This document shows, piece after piece, positions 28,407 through 40,530 of a DNA stretch of 64,000 nucleotides (positions are counted from its first letter, which is position 1; every line of letters starts with the position of its first letter). This DNA is from Leptodontidium sp. MPI-SDFR-AT-0119 (lineage: Eukaryota; Ascomycota; Leotiomycetes; Helotiales; Leptodontidiaceae). A model generated the notes under the pieces. The model was not told the origin of the DNA. It saw only the letters and a list, made by a program, of their open reading frames with translations, and did not search any database. The position numbers and the translations under genes were made by a program. The stretch covers positions 6,634,001-6,698,000 of the forward strand of contig JAHLEZ010000001.1 in NCBI GenBank assembly GCA_020726505.1, given 5' to 3'.

Positions 28407-31400
28407 ATGCGTCTGCTACAATACAACAACGATGGCGAGTTCAGCCTGACCCGGTTCTTTGACGATATTCCCCCATATGCTATACTCTCACACACATGGG
28501 GACCAGAGGAGGTCACCTTCGAGGACATGAAGAAGGGGAATGGAACAACCAGGGCGGCGTTTGACAAGATCCGATTTTGCGGAGAACAGGCTAGACGTGA
28601 CGACTTGCAATACTTCTGGGTTGATACGTGTTGCATTGACAAATCGAGTAGTGCTGAGCTCGCAGAAGCCATTAACTCTATGTTTCGATGGTACCGCGAT
28701 GCGGCGAAATGCTACGTCCTTTTGTCGGACGTTCCGAGAACGGACGTCGACATCACTGACCAGTCCTATCAGCAGCCCTGGGAATCGGCATTCCGAACAA
28801 GCAGATGGTTGACACGAGGCTGGACCCTTCAAGAGCTTCTTGCCCCTAAGTCGGTCGAGTTCTTCTCCCAAGAAGGCGAGCGAATAGGTGATAAGAGGAC
28901 GCTAGAGCAACAAGTCCACGAGGTAACAGGAATCGCGGTTCCCGCGCTTCGGGGAGCACCTCTGTCACAATTTGACGTCGAAGACCGGTTATCATGGGCA
29001 GAAGACCGCCAGACTACACGCGAAGAGGATAAGGCATACTCGCTATTTGGCGTTTTCGATATCCAGATCCCCCTCCTCTATGGCGAAGGGGGAAAGAAAG
29101 CGTTGAAGCGGCTCCGAGAGGAGATTGACAAACCTCTAAGGGACAAAGCGTTTAAACGGCTCTGCAAGGAAGGAGACATATCTTTAAAGAGTGAGTTCCA
29201 GAAATTTGATCTTACACTTTTATCCGACGGACTGCTGCCAGGGTTGACTTTCCTTCACGTGACCCAGCTAGGACTCTAAGGGTCCCTGGAGCAACAGCCC
29301 GTAGCGTCTGATCGACAAGCCGAAGCGAGAAGTCAACCCTGGCAGCTGCCCGTCGGATAGCAATTAAGAAAAGCGCTAATCCTCAATTCAGAGCTCGACC
29401 GTCTTCCATCCGCTGCGGGGGCGGCGTTCAATTCATTCGACCGCCAACAAGATCCCACCTGCCTTCCCGACACCCGTGTTGGCCTGCTACAAGAGATATA
29501 CGACTGGACCGATGGACAAGATGAGCGGTGCGTATTCTGGCTCAATGGTTTGGCCGGCACAGGGAAATCGACAATTGCACGGACTATTGCACGGAGTTAC
29601 TATAAGGAAGAGCGCCTTGGGGCCAGCTTCTTCTTCTCAAGAGGTGGCGGAGATGTGAGCCATGCCGGCAAGTTCTTTACAAGTATTGCCGTGCAGCTCG
29701 CCAACAACATACCGTCTCTCCGACGCTACATTTGTGATGCCATTTCTAACTGCAAAGATATTGCAAGCCAGTCCTTCCGTGACCAGTGGAGCCAGCTTAT
29801 CCTCTTTCCATTGACAAAGCTTGGCAGCGACTCGTCATCGTCCTCTTACGTGTTAGTAATCGATGCCCTAGATGAGTGCGACAAAGATGAGCATATTCGG
29901 ATGATTTTGCAACTCTTAGCTGAGCCTCGAACACTAAAAACTGCTCGTCTTCGGGTCTTTTTAACAAGCAGACCTGAAATCTCGATACGCCATGGCTTTT
30001 ACCAGATGCCCGACTCCGAACACCAAGACTTCGTACTCCACAACGTGCCGCCTACGATTGTCAACCACGATATCTCCCTATTCCTGGAATACAATCTAAG
30101 GATAATCAGGCAGGAGTGTACTCTTGGCGCAGATTGGCCAGGCGAAGTGGTTCTGCAACAGCTGGTTCTATACGCTTGTGGTCTCTTTATTTGGGCGGCA
30201 ACGGCATGTCGGTTTATCCGTGAAGGGAGGCGATTCGCACGCGAGAGACTGGATATAATTCTCAAGGGCAGCAGCAGCGCTATTATCGAACCAGAGAAAC
30301 ACCTCGACGAGATTTACCTTGCTGTCCTCCAGAACTCGATCTCCCCGAAATATTCGGACAAAGAGAAAAAGAAGGTATACGATATGTTAAAGTATACGCT
30401 TGGAAGTCTAGTAGTGTTGCTCTTACCTCTTTCTACCTCTTCATTGAGCAGGCTCTTGTACCTTCCTAGGGAAGATGTCGACGCGACCTTTAACGACCTT
30501 TATGCGATCCTTGATATTCCAGAAGACCCGACTCGCCAGCTCCGCCTCCATCACCCTTCATTTCGCGACTTCCTCCTCAGCAAAGATCGATGTGGGGATT
30601 TCTGGGTAGATGAGAAGGATGCACACCAGATATTAGCTACTGGCTGCATACAGCTCATGTCCCAGACACTCAAGAAGGACATTTGCGGAATACATGCTCC
30701 TGGTAATCAAGCTAGCCAAATTGAGAGCAGTCGTCTTCAGAAATGCCTTCCGCCTGAAGTTCAATACGCATGCCTCTACTGGGTTCAGCATCTGCAAAGG
30801 TGTGGTTCTCAGGTTTTTAATAGCGAAGAAGCTCACCGGTTTCTGCAGGTTCATTTACTGCACTGGCTTGAAGCGCTTGGCTGGATGGGGAAGGCTTCAG
30901 AGGGGATTCAAGCAATATTGTCCTTAGAGGCTCATGTTTCTGTTTCGGTGAGCTATCTGTCTATTGTTTATAAGAGTCTAACTAACTTGTCCTTAGGTTA
31001 ATAAAAGCCCCAATTTGCATGCATTTATCCATGATGCAAAGCGATTTGCCTTATATAACCGATCTGTTATTGAAAAGGCACCCCTTCAATTATATTGCTC
31101 TGCTCTTGTCTTTGCGCCAGAAAATAGCATTATTCGAAAGAAGTTCAAGAGTTGTATCCTAGATTGGATTCAGCTGAAACCAAAAGTGCAAGCACACTGG
31201 AACGCGGTGCAGCAGACGCTCGAGGGCCACACTGGCTCTGTCTACTCCGTAGCCTTCTCACCCGACGACAAGCAGGTCGTGTCTGGCTCTGAGGATCGGA
31301 CGGTGCGGCTCTGGGACGCGGCCACGGGAGCCCTGCAGCAGACGCTTAGGGGCCACACTAACCAAGTCTACTCCGTGGCCTTCTCACCTGACGGCAAGCA

Positions 31401-32937
31401 GGTCGTGTCTGGCTCATACGATCGGACGGTGCGGCTCTGGGACGCGGCCACGGGAGCCCTGCAGCAGACGCTCGAGGGCCACACTGGCCAGGTCTACCAC
31501 GTGGCCTTCTCACCCGACGGCAAGCAGGTCGTGTCTGGCTCATACGATCGGACGGTGCGGCTCTGGGACGTGGCCACGGGAGCCCTGCAGCAGACGCTCG
31601 AGGGCCACACTGGCTCTGTCTACTCCGTAGCCTTCTCACCCGACGACAAGCAGGTCGTGTCTGGCTCTGTAGATCGGACGGTGCGGCTCTGGGACGCGGC
31701 CACGGGAGCCCTGCAGCAGACGCTCGAGGGCCACACTAGCCTTATCAACTCCGTGGCCTTCTCACCCGACGGCAAGCAGGTCGCGTCTGGCTCATACGAT
31801 CGGACGATGCGGCTCTGGGACGCGGCCACAGGAGCCCTGCAGCAGACGCTTAGGGGCCACACTGACCAGGTCTACTCCGTGGCCTTCTCACCTGACGGCA
31901 AGCAGGTCGTGTCTGGCTCATACGATCGGACGGTGCGGCTCTGGGACGCGGCCACGGGAGCCCTGCAGCAGACGCTCGAGGGCCACACTGGCCAGGTCTA
32001 CCACGTGGCCTTCTCACCCGACGGCAAGCAGGTCGTGTCTGGCTCATACGATCGGACGGTGCGGCTCTGGGACGTGGCCACGGGAGCCCGGCAGCAGACG
32101 CTCAGGGGCCACACTGGCTCTATCTACTCCGTAGCCTTCTCACCCGACGGCAAGCAGGTCGTGTCTGGCTCTGAGGATCGGACGGTGCGGCTCTGGGACG
32201 TGGCCACGGGAGCCCTGCAGCAGACGCTCGAGGGCCACACTGGCTCTGTCTACTCCGTAGCCTTCTCACCCGACGGCAAGCAGGTCGTGTCTGGCTCTGA
32301 GGATCGGACGGTGCGGCTCTGGGACGCGGCCACAGGAGCCTTACAGCAGACGCTCGAGGGCCACACTAGCTCTATTAACTCCGTGGCCTTCTCACCCGAC
32401 GGCAAGCAGGTCGTGTCTGGCTCTGGGGATCGGACGGTGCGGCTCTGGGACGTGGCCACGGGAGCCCGGCAGCAGACGCTCGAGGGCCACACTAGCTCTA
32501 TTAACTCCGTGGCCTTTTCACCCGACGGCAAGCAGGTCGTGTCTGGCTCATACGATCGGACGGTGCGGCTCTGGGACGCGGCCACGGGAGCCTTACAGCA
32601 AACGCTCGAGGGCCACACTGGCTCTGTTAACTCCGTGGCCTTTTCACCCGACGGCAAGCAGGTCGTGTCTGGCTCTCACGATCGGACGATGCGGCTCTGG
32701 GACGCGGCCACAGGAGCCCTGCAGCAGACGCTCGAGGGCCACACTAGCTCCTTGCCATTGCCAATCTTACGAGTATCCAATCATTGGGTAGTGGAAGGCG
32801 ATACGAATATTCTTTGGCTGCCTCCCGATTATCGGAAAACTCATTCAGCTACTTGGAACAGAAGTCTTGTTATAGGGCATGCATCTGGGAGAATTTCATT
32901 CTTTTGCTTTAAAAAGGAAGCAAAGCTTGTTATGTAG
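28407..32937 (+). CDS. HET-NACHT-WD40 protein (HNWD family, het-e/het-d-like)
   Basis: This is a vegetative incompatibility receptor of the type known from Podospora het-d, het-e and het-r. The HET domain opens M-R-L-L-Q-Y-N, with Y-A-I-L-S-H-T-W-G, F-W-V-D-T-C-C-I-D and T-R-G-W-T-L-Q-E-L-L. A 201-nt intron (29191-29391) joins it to NACHT, with Walker A G-L-A-G-T-G-K-S-T near residue 315 and Walker B Y-V-L-V-I-D-A-L-D-E. A 49-nt intron (30948-30996) leads to the WD40 exon; repeats begin near residue 854 of about 1,426. Both introns fit the phase and no stop interrupts the model, so the gene looks intact. An in-frame ATG at 28338 is an alternative start, but M-R-L-L is usual. NACHT is a nucleotide-driven switch and the WD40 array is the sensor. 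Confidence 0.93.
31219..32730 (+). repeat. Twelve 126-bp WD40 repeats, near-identical
   Basis: Twelve exact 126-bp units, each 42 residues from L-E/R-G-H-T to A-L-Q-Q-T, are followed by one degenerate unit. Changes fall at a few sites: G-S-V-Y, N-Q-V-Y, G-Q-V-Y, S-L-I-N, D-Q-V-Y, S-S-I-N or G-S-V-N after G-H-T; E, Y, V, G or H before D-R-T; and A or V in W-D-x-A-T. These sites correspond to ones reported as hypervariable and under selection in Podospora HNWD genes. Units 2-3 and 6-7 are near-duplicate pairs, showing block duplication. Confidence 0.95.
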
Positions 32938-33959
32938 AATTAAAAAAATATCTTTATTTCTTGGAGAGTCCTAGGGAACCATCTACTTACAACAGCATGT
33001 TCAGCGGTACTCTCAAGTCTGATGGAGTCTCAACCTTATTTTGGATTCAGTGAAGATGGGACACGCGCACTAAATATCATTTCGCTTCAAACCTGACCGG
33101 TCGACTTCTCACTAATAGTAGGAGGTATATCCATGACGGACTGTTTACGATATGTACATAAAGGCACCTTCCGTGTGTTGCGCCCCACTCGATGCAGCTT
33201 CGGTTGGCAAATTGATCCGGTTGCTCTCTCGAGTTATCGATTAGGACAGGGCAATATATGAGATCTTACTCGCTGGCTCCAGTCACTCTATTATTGCTTT
33301 GCTGCCTGCTGATCATCCAGTAGACTTGACCCGCCCGAGAGCACTAATTGCTACCGCACAAGTTTTCACAGGACGTAATTCCATCAGGGTCGTATCTTTG
33401 ACCAGCTCCGCTACTCCATTGAGTCCATTCAGATAAATGTTATAATACATTGAATGTACAAAGACGTCGTACATGTTCTGCAAACAAGTGGAATAATGTA
33501 TCACTGAGCCCATGTGGTCGTGTAGTGCCTTTGTGTGGATAACCCACTTCTTTTAGCATCTATCACCATCCCAAGAAATAGCATAAAAGAAAAGGACTAG
33601 GATGGCTTGGTACAAAACCCTCCCCCTGCAAAAACAATTATTTCTACCTGGATAACTTCCATGATGAATAGTCTAAGAGGGATCATCAAGAATAAGCTAG
33701 GATTTCGAATGTTGTTGTTCCCTCTCGGATAATGGAAGAATGAACGCGGTTTACATCTCGGAATGGATAGGTACGAGAAGCTTGTCAATTGCATTCCATT
33801 GACAAGGAACGACATGATCTGCAATTTTGTAGATAATGACCGGAAAGTGGCAGGAACTGAGGAAGTGTGTCACTCACTACGCTCCCCAGACTACCGGTGA
33901 GGATGCTATTGCTGTTTCTGGGTGATTTAGCTACTTAACGTGAGCCAGTCGGAAATCTG
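32938..33959. other. 3' flank of the HNWD gene
   Basis: Nothing is supported: short ORFs on the minus strand only, no motif, no repeat with other parts of the window. The start is AT-rich and may hold the poly(A) signal of the HNWD gene. Confidence 0.4.
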
Positions 33960-34754
33960 CTACAAGTACCCTGCAGGTTTCGTGTCTAATGCAAAGTCCT
34001 TCTTCATGGTTCCGAGCTCTTTCTCCAAATCTTCCCTCTCACTCTTGAATGAATTTGTAACTCTGTCGAGGATGTCATATTGTTTTTTGAGTTTCTCCAA
34101 CTCCTCTACTCGGGCTTTGATCATCCTCTGCTGCTGTTTCGTTACCGTCAAAAGTCGCCCTTGCTCAGCCTCTGAGGCTGTCGCTTTCTTGCTGTTCTCT
34201 TGGCTTTTTTGAGCGAACTCAACTTCCAGCTCCTTCACCGTCGATTGACACCGCACACGTGCTTTTGAGGCATGATTCTTGATAGGCTCACCGAGGCAAG
34301 CGAGAATTGGTTTGCTGTGGGTAGTGTTGGATGATTGCTTGGCTTGATTTGATAAGCTCGATATTGCGGCCGGCATATGTATTCCGGTACCCGCAGCTCC
34401 GTCAAGTTCGCTCGCAAACAATAACTTACCTCCTCCCCATATGGCCAATGAGCTAGTAATGTAGATCCTCCTCATTAATGTTCTCGTCGGCTTCCTATGG
34501 TTGCAGGTATCATATTCTGCTAGTGGGTGGCAAGTGGCCAGCCTCGTTAGCCTCACATTTGTTCCAGCCCTGCAATTTTTCATCCTCAGTTCTGTATGAA
34601 CGCTCAAGATTACAAGAGTGACGAGGATCGAATGAATCACTGTGTGACACGGCTCGTCGTTGACTGTATCCATTGATGCAAAATGGCTACTGATTATTGG
34701 CTGTTGCTGGTTGACGTTATGCGGCCTGCTCGATGGGGTGTCTGAAACCACCAA
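33960..34754 (-). CDS. Hypothetical protein with C-terminal coiled coil (exon structure uncertain)
   Basis: The C-terminal 110 residues (33960-34290) are a clear coiled coil, with heptad-spaced leucines and charged residues (V-E-E-L-E-K-L-K-K-Q-Y-D-I-L-D-R-V). The ORF is open for 264 codons, but a good GTAAGT donor on the minus strand near 34429 suggests part of it is intron. The true start may lie upstream of 34754. I recognise no family. It is adjacent to and divergent from the deaminase gene at 35174. Confidence 0.4.
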   Translation of the reverse strand: MVVSDTPSSRPHNVNQQQPIISSHFASMDTVNDEPCHTVIHSILVTLVILSVHTELRMKNCRAGTNVRLTRLATCHPLAEYDTCNHRKPTRTLMRRIYITSSLAIWGGGKLLFASELDGAAGTGIHMPAAISSLSNQAKQSSNTTHSKPILACLGEPIKNHASKARVRCQSTVKELEVEFAQKSQENSKKATASEAEQGRLLTVTKQQQRMIKARVEELEKLKKQYDILDRVTNSFKSEREDLEKELGTMKKDFALDTKPAGYL

Positions 34755-35173
34755 TTATTCAGCATCTGCGGCTTTTGATGGCACCATTCCTGTAACTCGA
34801 CGTCTCAAGTTGGAGTTCTGCCGAGGAGCTCACGAAGGAGTCATGATTAGTGCTTGAAAGGAAGACTGAGCAACTTCGGTGGCTGATGTGGGCAAAAGCG
34901 GAAGCAGGAAAAAAGATTCAATGTCGAGGGTATGAATGTATTTTTGCTACGTGAGGCATCTCCAATTCAACAACATCTATCTAAACATCGCAGCCATAGA
35001 GCCTACTGTGAAGCTGGTGAGCTCGGCAAGACATTCCAGTCCAAAGCCATGACTAATCACAAGAGCCTCAAGGAGGGGTAAAGACTCGGTTGAAGCTCGG
35101 GGGGCCAAACACATGCGGTTGTGTCACTAGAACATCATCCTACTATAATTCAACAAGTACTCCACTGTTGAAG

Positions 35174-36906
35174 ATGGCACGTAGACGGTCATTAAAATCT
35201 GCTAAAGCCCAATCACAGCCTTTGAGTAACCAAGCACTTAAGAAGAAGAAGAGGAAGCGAAAGCTTGCGATGGACAGGAACGAACCCACAGCCAGGAAAG
35301 GTCCGCGGCTCAATTCAGAAGATCGACTGAGAAGCCGTTTCTATGAGCCGTTAATCCTCCTTCATCTTATGGACCGAAATGGGGAGCTCCGGGTTTCACG
35401 TTGCCCCTCAGAGGATCGAGTCACAGATCATCTACAACTGCGTGAATTGAGGCGGGCATTCTTGGACCAACTTGCCTATGTGTGTGACCACGTCAAGGGT
35501 GGGGATACCGTTACAGCTATTGCTCTAGAAGCACAACCATTCAGTGTTACTTTCTGGGTCACATCCAATACCAACTTCTCGATGGCGACAGCCTCTTTTC
35601 TCCAGGAGATATTGAGCACCTTGCAAAGCCTTACATTTTCCCTATCCGACAATTCAACAGCTAGCACAGAGAATGAACTTTTTCAGCGCTGTGTTGACTT
35701 CAATATGAAGAGGATCAAAGCATATTACACCCTTCTACAGAGCCCCCTCAAAAAATGCTTGACATTTCTAAGAAGTTCGGATGAACAAGAAGGTAAGAAG
35801 CCACAACCCACTTCTATTTAGACGCCCACCTTATCAAGTCCAATAGATCAAGCACTTGCGGAGTGGCTCGAAGAATTTCGAAGCTTCATTGATGACTTGC
35901 CAACCCTATGTCGCTTTTCATACGAGCAGAGGCATAGCCAGCATATGAGGTGGCTCCAAAAGCATATCGGTGACAGCCCTCCGAAGATGGGCTCGGCTGA
36001 GTCTAGGAGACAGAACTTTGTCATCACCCGGCACTACATTGGACGTCTCGGATCTCATCTAAAAGCCGCGAAAATACTCATTGTTGCTGGTCAGAGAATG
36101 CCAGATTTGTTTGAAGACTTCGCTGTCAGGATTTGGCCTTCACCAAAATCACCATCGTTACCTCCTCCGACTGACCAGCTGACAACATTAGAGGGGATCA
36201 TAAAGCGAATGCTCCCGAAGGATTCAGAAGAGATTATGCAATATCAAGAGGCCCTGGCAAGTATGGATGCTAAGTTCAACATCCAAGACCGTCTTCAAGC
36301 CCAGTTCCAAGATAAGGATTTCAAGCCGAGGGTCCACGCGGAACTGAATTTACTGGAGTGCTTTTACACCAAGCGTTTGGCATTTGTTGATGATGACAGA
36401 TTTATTGGTTGCAGCAAACCAGCGTGCTATTGCTGCTACCACTACATTTGTCTTCACCCAGGCGGGTTTGTACGGCCACCCTCTCATGGCGTTCGATATC
36501 TCAGTTGGCGCCCCCCGGATCTTATTGATACGGCAGGGACGAAAGAGAAGAATCTTCAACGGGATATCATGAATAAATTGATTGCCCAGATCAGACTAGA
36601 TGCTTTCCGACAAATCGAGCAGCGTAGAGGACCCAGTCTGTGGCATCCGGATTCAACGACTGGAATTACTCATTCACTAGAGCTCAACGAATTTGCGTCA
36701 GGATTACTCCCTCGTAGGTGCATTATACAGCCTTACACTAAATGTCCTCTGACTTAGTTGTAGCCCGTTTCTCGGCCAATGAAAAGAAGCCCCTGGCCAG
36801 AAGCGGGGATTGTAATAGCCAGGATAACGAGATCGACTCCTCAGCGACGTCTGATTCCTGGCAAGGGTGTGACAGTTCAGATTCAGATGGCGGCGCTCTA
36901 CCGTGA
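35174..36906 (+). CDS. OTT_1508-type deaminase family protein
   Basis: This family belongs to the zinc-dependent cytidine deaminase fold and is expanded in fungi; substrates are unknown. The catalytic motifs are visible: H-A-E-L-N-L-L-E, supplying a zinc ligand and the proton shuttle, and G-C-S-K-P-A-C-Y-C-C-Y-H-Y, supplying the cysteine ligands. Exon 1 starts M-A-R-R-R-S-L-K at 35174 and has a basic stretch (K-K-K-K-R-K-R-K), a likely nuclear signal. Introns at 35793-35846 and 36714-36757 fit the phases and give 544 residues. The last exon ends in an acidic serine tail (D-S-S-D-S-D-G-G). If the second intron is not spliced, the protein stops at 36757. A neighbour of STAND genes, it could act in the same conflict setting, but that is inference. 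Confidence 0.8.
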
Positions 36907-37334
36907 GGGGTTTCTTGAAGCGCTACCGATGAATCTCGCAGGCTTTGTTCTTGGGCTATCAATGGTTGTACACTTGTGTTTGGAGATGGCGGATGTGGGC
37001 CAACCACCTTATGATCTGTGAGCTTTTACGGGTATTCAAGATTGGTGTGATATTCTAAATACAGCAAAACAACAGCCATAAACATAAAGATTCTCTTGAA
37101 TAACGAGTGTGAACCGGTGACCTGCGAAAGAGACCGTGCCTAATTTCAACTCACGCCATATCAGTATTCTCCACCAGCTGTTGCGTCTCAGACCTGGAAG
37201 TGAAGTTGAAGAGAAGAGGCCTAGGGACGATTGAGAAACTGTCTGCCTCGATGCATCACCTTCGTGCCTGCAATCATAACGAATCTCCTCTGCTCGAACA
37301 CTGCCTCCTCAATAACAAGTTTGTGAATTTCAAA

Positions 37335-38735
37335 GGACTGCGCTGAGGAACGCCAAGACAGCCAAACAAGTAGCTCCAAGGGTCAAGGCTATTATTCATG
37401 TATTCCATCCCAAGTTTCCCAGAATAGAGGATGCAGCTGCCTTGGACAAATCTTTGGAGCTGCTACGCGATACCTACAATGCCATTTTCGCCACGGCATA
37501 TGATCAAGACAATTATAAGCCGGGCATAACGATTGCCCTGGCCCACCTTGGTACGGCATTGCTAGATTGGCGATCTCCACAGGTATGTCATTTACTTCTA
37601 GAAAATCATTGTCTGCGATTTTGTTACGGAATCTGGATTGCTTCCCCTTATTCAGGAATTTGATAATAATCAGAACACTTTTATATTGGCTTGGGAAGTT
37701 GGGGTTCTAATACCTATTATCAAGCAGCCAGTGTCAGGCAGACTGCTCATCGCCCAACATATTCTCATAATCGTATAATTAAACATCGTTGCACGTCTAG
37801 TGCTAACTCCTATTTTTAGCCCCGGGGAACAGAAATTGCTTTAATAGCTATCCGAATATTCATCGATACACTGATTATTGATAACGATCCCAATAGAAAA
37901 TTACCGGCGCAGATCGCTATTGTACTCCCACCTCTAGAGGAAGACGATATTCGCGAGGATAAAAGAGATGAGGAATTTAGGCTAGAGGTCGAGAAATATT
38001 ACGCTACAAAATTACCGTGCGTTTGAGAGGTGAAGTTTATTGAAATTTGCTGATAAGAGTCTAGGAAGCTACTCAAGAACGTGGTTACGCTTAGCACTTG
38101 GGCGTCCTCCCCGGCCGCCCCCTCCAGTACAAAACCCAATAATCAAGCCTGCAGCAAAGACTGCAGGAAACAGTGGAGGAAACGTGGGAGCCAAGAGGGA
38201 GAAGAAAGCTTCTGATAAGAAGGCTGCGGAGAAAAAGACCACTGGCAAGAAGGCTGCGAAGAACAATTAGACGTTGACAACCAACCGTACAGAAACTGGA
38301 CCGAGCTCTTCAGAAGGAGACGTTCGACTGGCAAAAGTTACTCGTACTACGCGTGCAGAGGCAGTAAAGAAGAAGGCCGTAGTGGGGAAGGCTAAAGCAA
38401 CTCCAGCAGTCAAAAAGACTCCAGTCGCGAAGAAGGCTGCAGCTGCGAAAACACCAGCTCCCACAGTATCAGTACAGAGAATACCAGCTACAAAACCGCC
38501 AACTGTAGTACCACCACCTAAAGCAAAGCCCGCCAAGTCGACAAGGAGGGTGGTGGTTGTTTCCGACTCGGATTCAGACTCAAACTCAGACGAATTATTC
38601 CTACCACCTAACAAAATCGGGTTACCCAGGGTAACTCGTGCGCAGAAGGCAGCTCGGGATAATAGTCCTCTAGGGAAGAGAGCTAGAGATGATGCTGATG
38701 ATGCAGGTGGGAATAGTCGAACAAAGAGACCATAG
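37335..38735 (+). CDS. Lysine-rich unknown protein, multi-exon, possibly degraded
   Basis: A first coding block (about 37335-37582) reads V-F-H-P-K-F-P-R-I-E-D and A-H-L-G-T-A-L-L-D-W. A second (37820-38016) follows a textbook acceptor (GCTAACTCC then TTTTTAG) and reads E-I-A-L-I-A-I-R-I-F-I-D-T-L. A third (about 38065-38735) is rich in K-K-A-A and ends with S-D-S-D-S-D-S-N-S-D and K-R-A-R-D-D-A, like a nuclear chromatin-associated tail. The splice after 38016 leads into a different frame from the lysine-rich one, and a TAG at 38268 interrupts that frame, so either more introns exist or the gene is decaying. No family recognised. Confidence 0.4.
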
Positions 38736-39265
38736 AAGACTTAAGGTTCTGTGTTGGATGTTGAGTTGGTTATGCATATTGGAACTTTGGGTTAGAGTTT
38801 AGAGATGGGATACCGATATTGTATGTTTCTGTTTGAACTTGTTTATTTGTAGAATCTGATCGTTTTGTCCTTTTCTTGAAAGTGTTTGGCACATGATGCT
38901 GCTTTGGTCGAGAATTGGGTCGGACACCTCGGCGCATCGAAGTTAATCGCCACAAGCGATGAAGTGAATCCTGTTCGATACTAGCTGGCTGAACGAGTTG
39001 TTATGACCTCTCTCACTTCATCCTATTACTTGACCTTCTTTTTGTTAGCATCTAAATAACATATACAAGAAATTGAACCCGTTTTCAAAGATTTTCCTAA
39101 AGAGGCCGGGCCGCAGGTAGGAAAATTTGTTAATTGCACTTTTTGATATCTCTTGCTCTTCCTAGTTACCGTAGCGCCTCTAACTTATGTCCCAAAACTC
39201 CCTGTACAAAACCCGCTATTCATTCCCCTATCCACGAGGAAATATAAATATCGATGGGGTCAATT
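38736..39265. other. Convergent intergenic stretch
   Basis: This lies between the 3' ends of the lysine-rich gene (plus) and MTD1 (minus). No gene is seen. AT-rich, as usual for fungal 3' flanks. Confidence 0.4.
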
Positions 39266-40530
39266 TTATGCCTTTTTCGTTGCATTATCCTTGGAAAGTG
39301 TCTGTACATCGCGAGAAAGATCAGCAAAACGCAAATATTTTGGGATATGAGTTTAAAGTAAGGGGAGGGGCACTTACCAAAAGATTTCTCAATAGTACTG
39401 CAATTGTGACCTTTCCAATAGCCGGTACATATATACTAGCATGTTCCTTTACTACCGCAGTATCGAAATTCTTCTCGCTAGAGAAGTTTATACATACAGC
39501 TCCGTCTCTGATCAGTTTTGGATCTACCTTATAGTTCTTGCCCGGCACACCACTGATCACAACGTCGCTTAGAGCTAAGCATCGTTCCAGCTCCCAGCCC
39601 TCCTTTGGGTGGACTTCGTGCTTGTGATTCTTGATTCCAGTGCCGCGAGTGAAGAGTTGTATGCCATCTAAGTCTACAGAGTAGACGTGAGCTCCATCGT
39701 TCGCGAGCAGGGCAGCCAATGGCCTCCCTACAACTTCAGAGCGATTTATAACAGTGATGGTCTTTCCAAACAGCCTATTCCCATATGGTATAACAGTATT
39801 ATATATCTGCAGATATTCCAGAACCTTAACAACAGCGAGAGGTGTGCAAGGAAGGATTGACTTGTGCTTATTTGTGGGAGGATCGAGGAATCGGATATTC
39901 TGGTACATGTTGAACACGTATTTGTGGGAGAGACCTTCGACATCTTTGGCTGGGGAAACGAGTTGTTGAATATAGTAATCTTGACGAGAGGTACTGGGGA
40001 AGATGGGGTAGTATACGATGATGCCGTGGACTGAGGAATCGGAGTTTGCGGCTAGGATTGCTTCCTCGACGTCTTCTTTGGAAATGGTGCGGATTTCAAA
40101 GAGGAAACCACTGTGAGGTGTTAGCAAACACTTCTATATGTTTTGAATTGTCTTCAAGCAATGTTTAGATCAAATCCAGCAAAGCTTTTCCCCACTACCT
40201 CCAGCTCTGGAACAGCCGCTCGGATCATTTTAAATATGTTTATTCCCCCCGTGACCTAGACGATTCGAATCATAGAACCTGTTCTATCACTTACTTCTCC
40301 TTGCAAGTCTTTGCAGAATACTCAGCATAAACCTGAGCAGCAGGATCCTTATTCGCCAGGAACCCAACCAGCTTGGGCTTGAAATTCAACTCTGTCAACC
40401 CTTGTGCCACCTCTCCAAGTAAACTCTTCGCAATCGTATTTGCTAGGATGACTTTGCAGGTTGGGACGACTGATGGAGGGGTAGTCGACTCGGGGACAGG
40501 TTTCGAAGGAGTCGCTGTTTCGGAAGACAT
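39266..40530 (-). CDS. MTD1: Methylenetetrahydrofolate dehydrogenase [NAD+]
   Basis: This cytosolic enzyme oxidises 5,10-methylene-THF to methenyl-THF with NAD+ in one-carbon metabolism. The protein follows yeast Mtd1 throughout: L-V-G-F-L-A-N-K-D-P-A-A, G-I-I-V-Y-Y-P-I-F, D-V-E-G-L-S-H-K-Y, S-I-L-P-C-T-P-L-A-V-V-K, V-I-N-R-S-E-V-V-G-R-P-L-A-A-L-L-A and V-T-I-A-V-L-L-R-N-L-L. Three exons (40530-40295, 40110-39378, 39301-39266) with introns of 184 and 76 nt give 334 residues, close to yeast (320). The last exon is only 36 nt and ends K-D-N-A-T-K-K-A-stop. The start M-S-S-E-T-A-T-P at 40530 is chosen because the in-frame upstream extension (to 40623) is not conserved. Confidence 0.93.

Noticed and set aside
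29191..29279. HET exon of the HNWD gene ending at the TAA at 29277
   Set aside because: The GTGAGT donor at 29191 and TTCAG acceptor at 29391 join HET to NACHT in phase, as in known HNWD proteins.
31358..32657. Minus-strand ORFs over the WD40 exon
   Set aside because: These are shadows of the repeated WD40 coding sequence.
39187..39534. Plus-strand ORF of 115 codons at the MTD1 3' end
   Set aside because: It overlaps conserved MTD1 coding sequence on the other strand and has no family.
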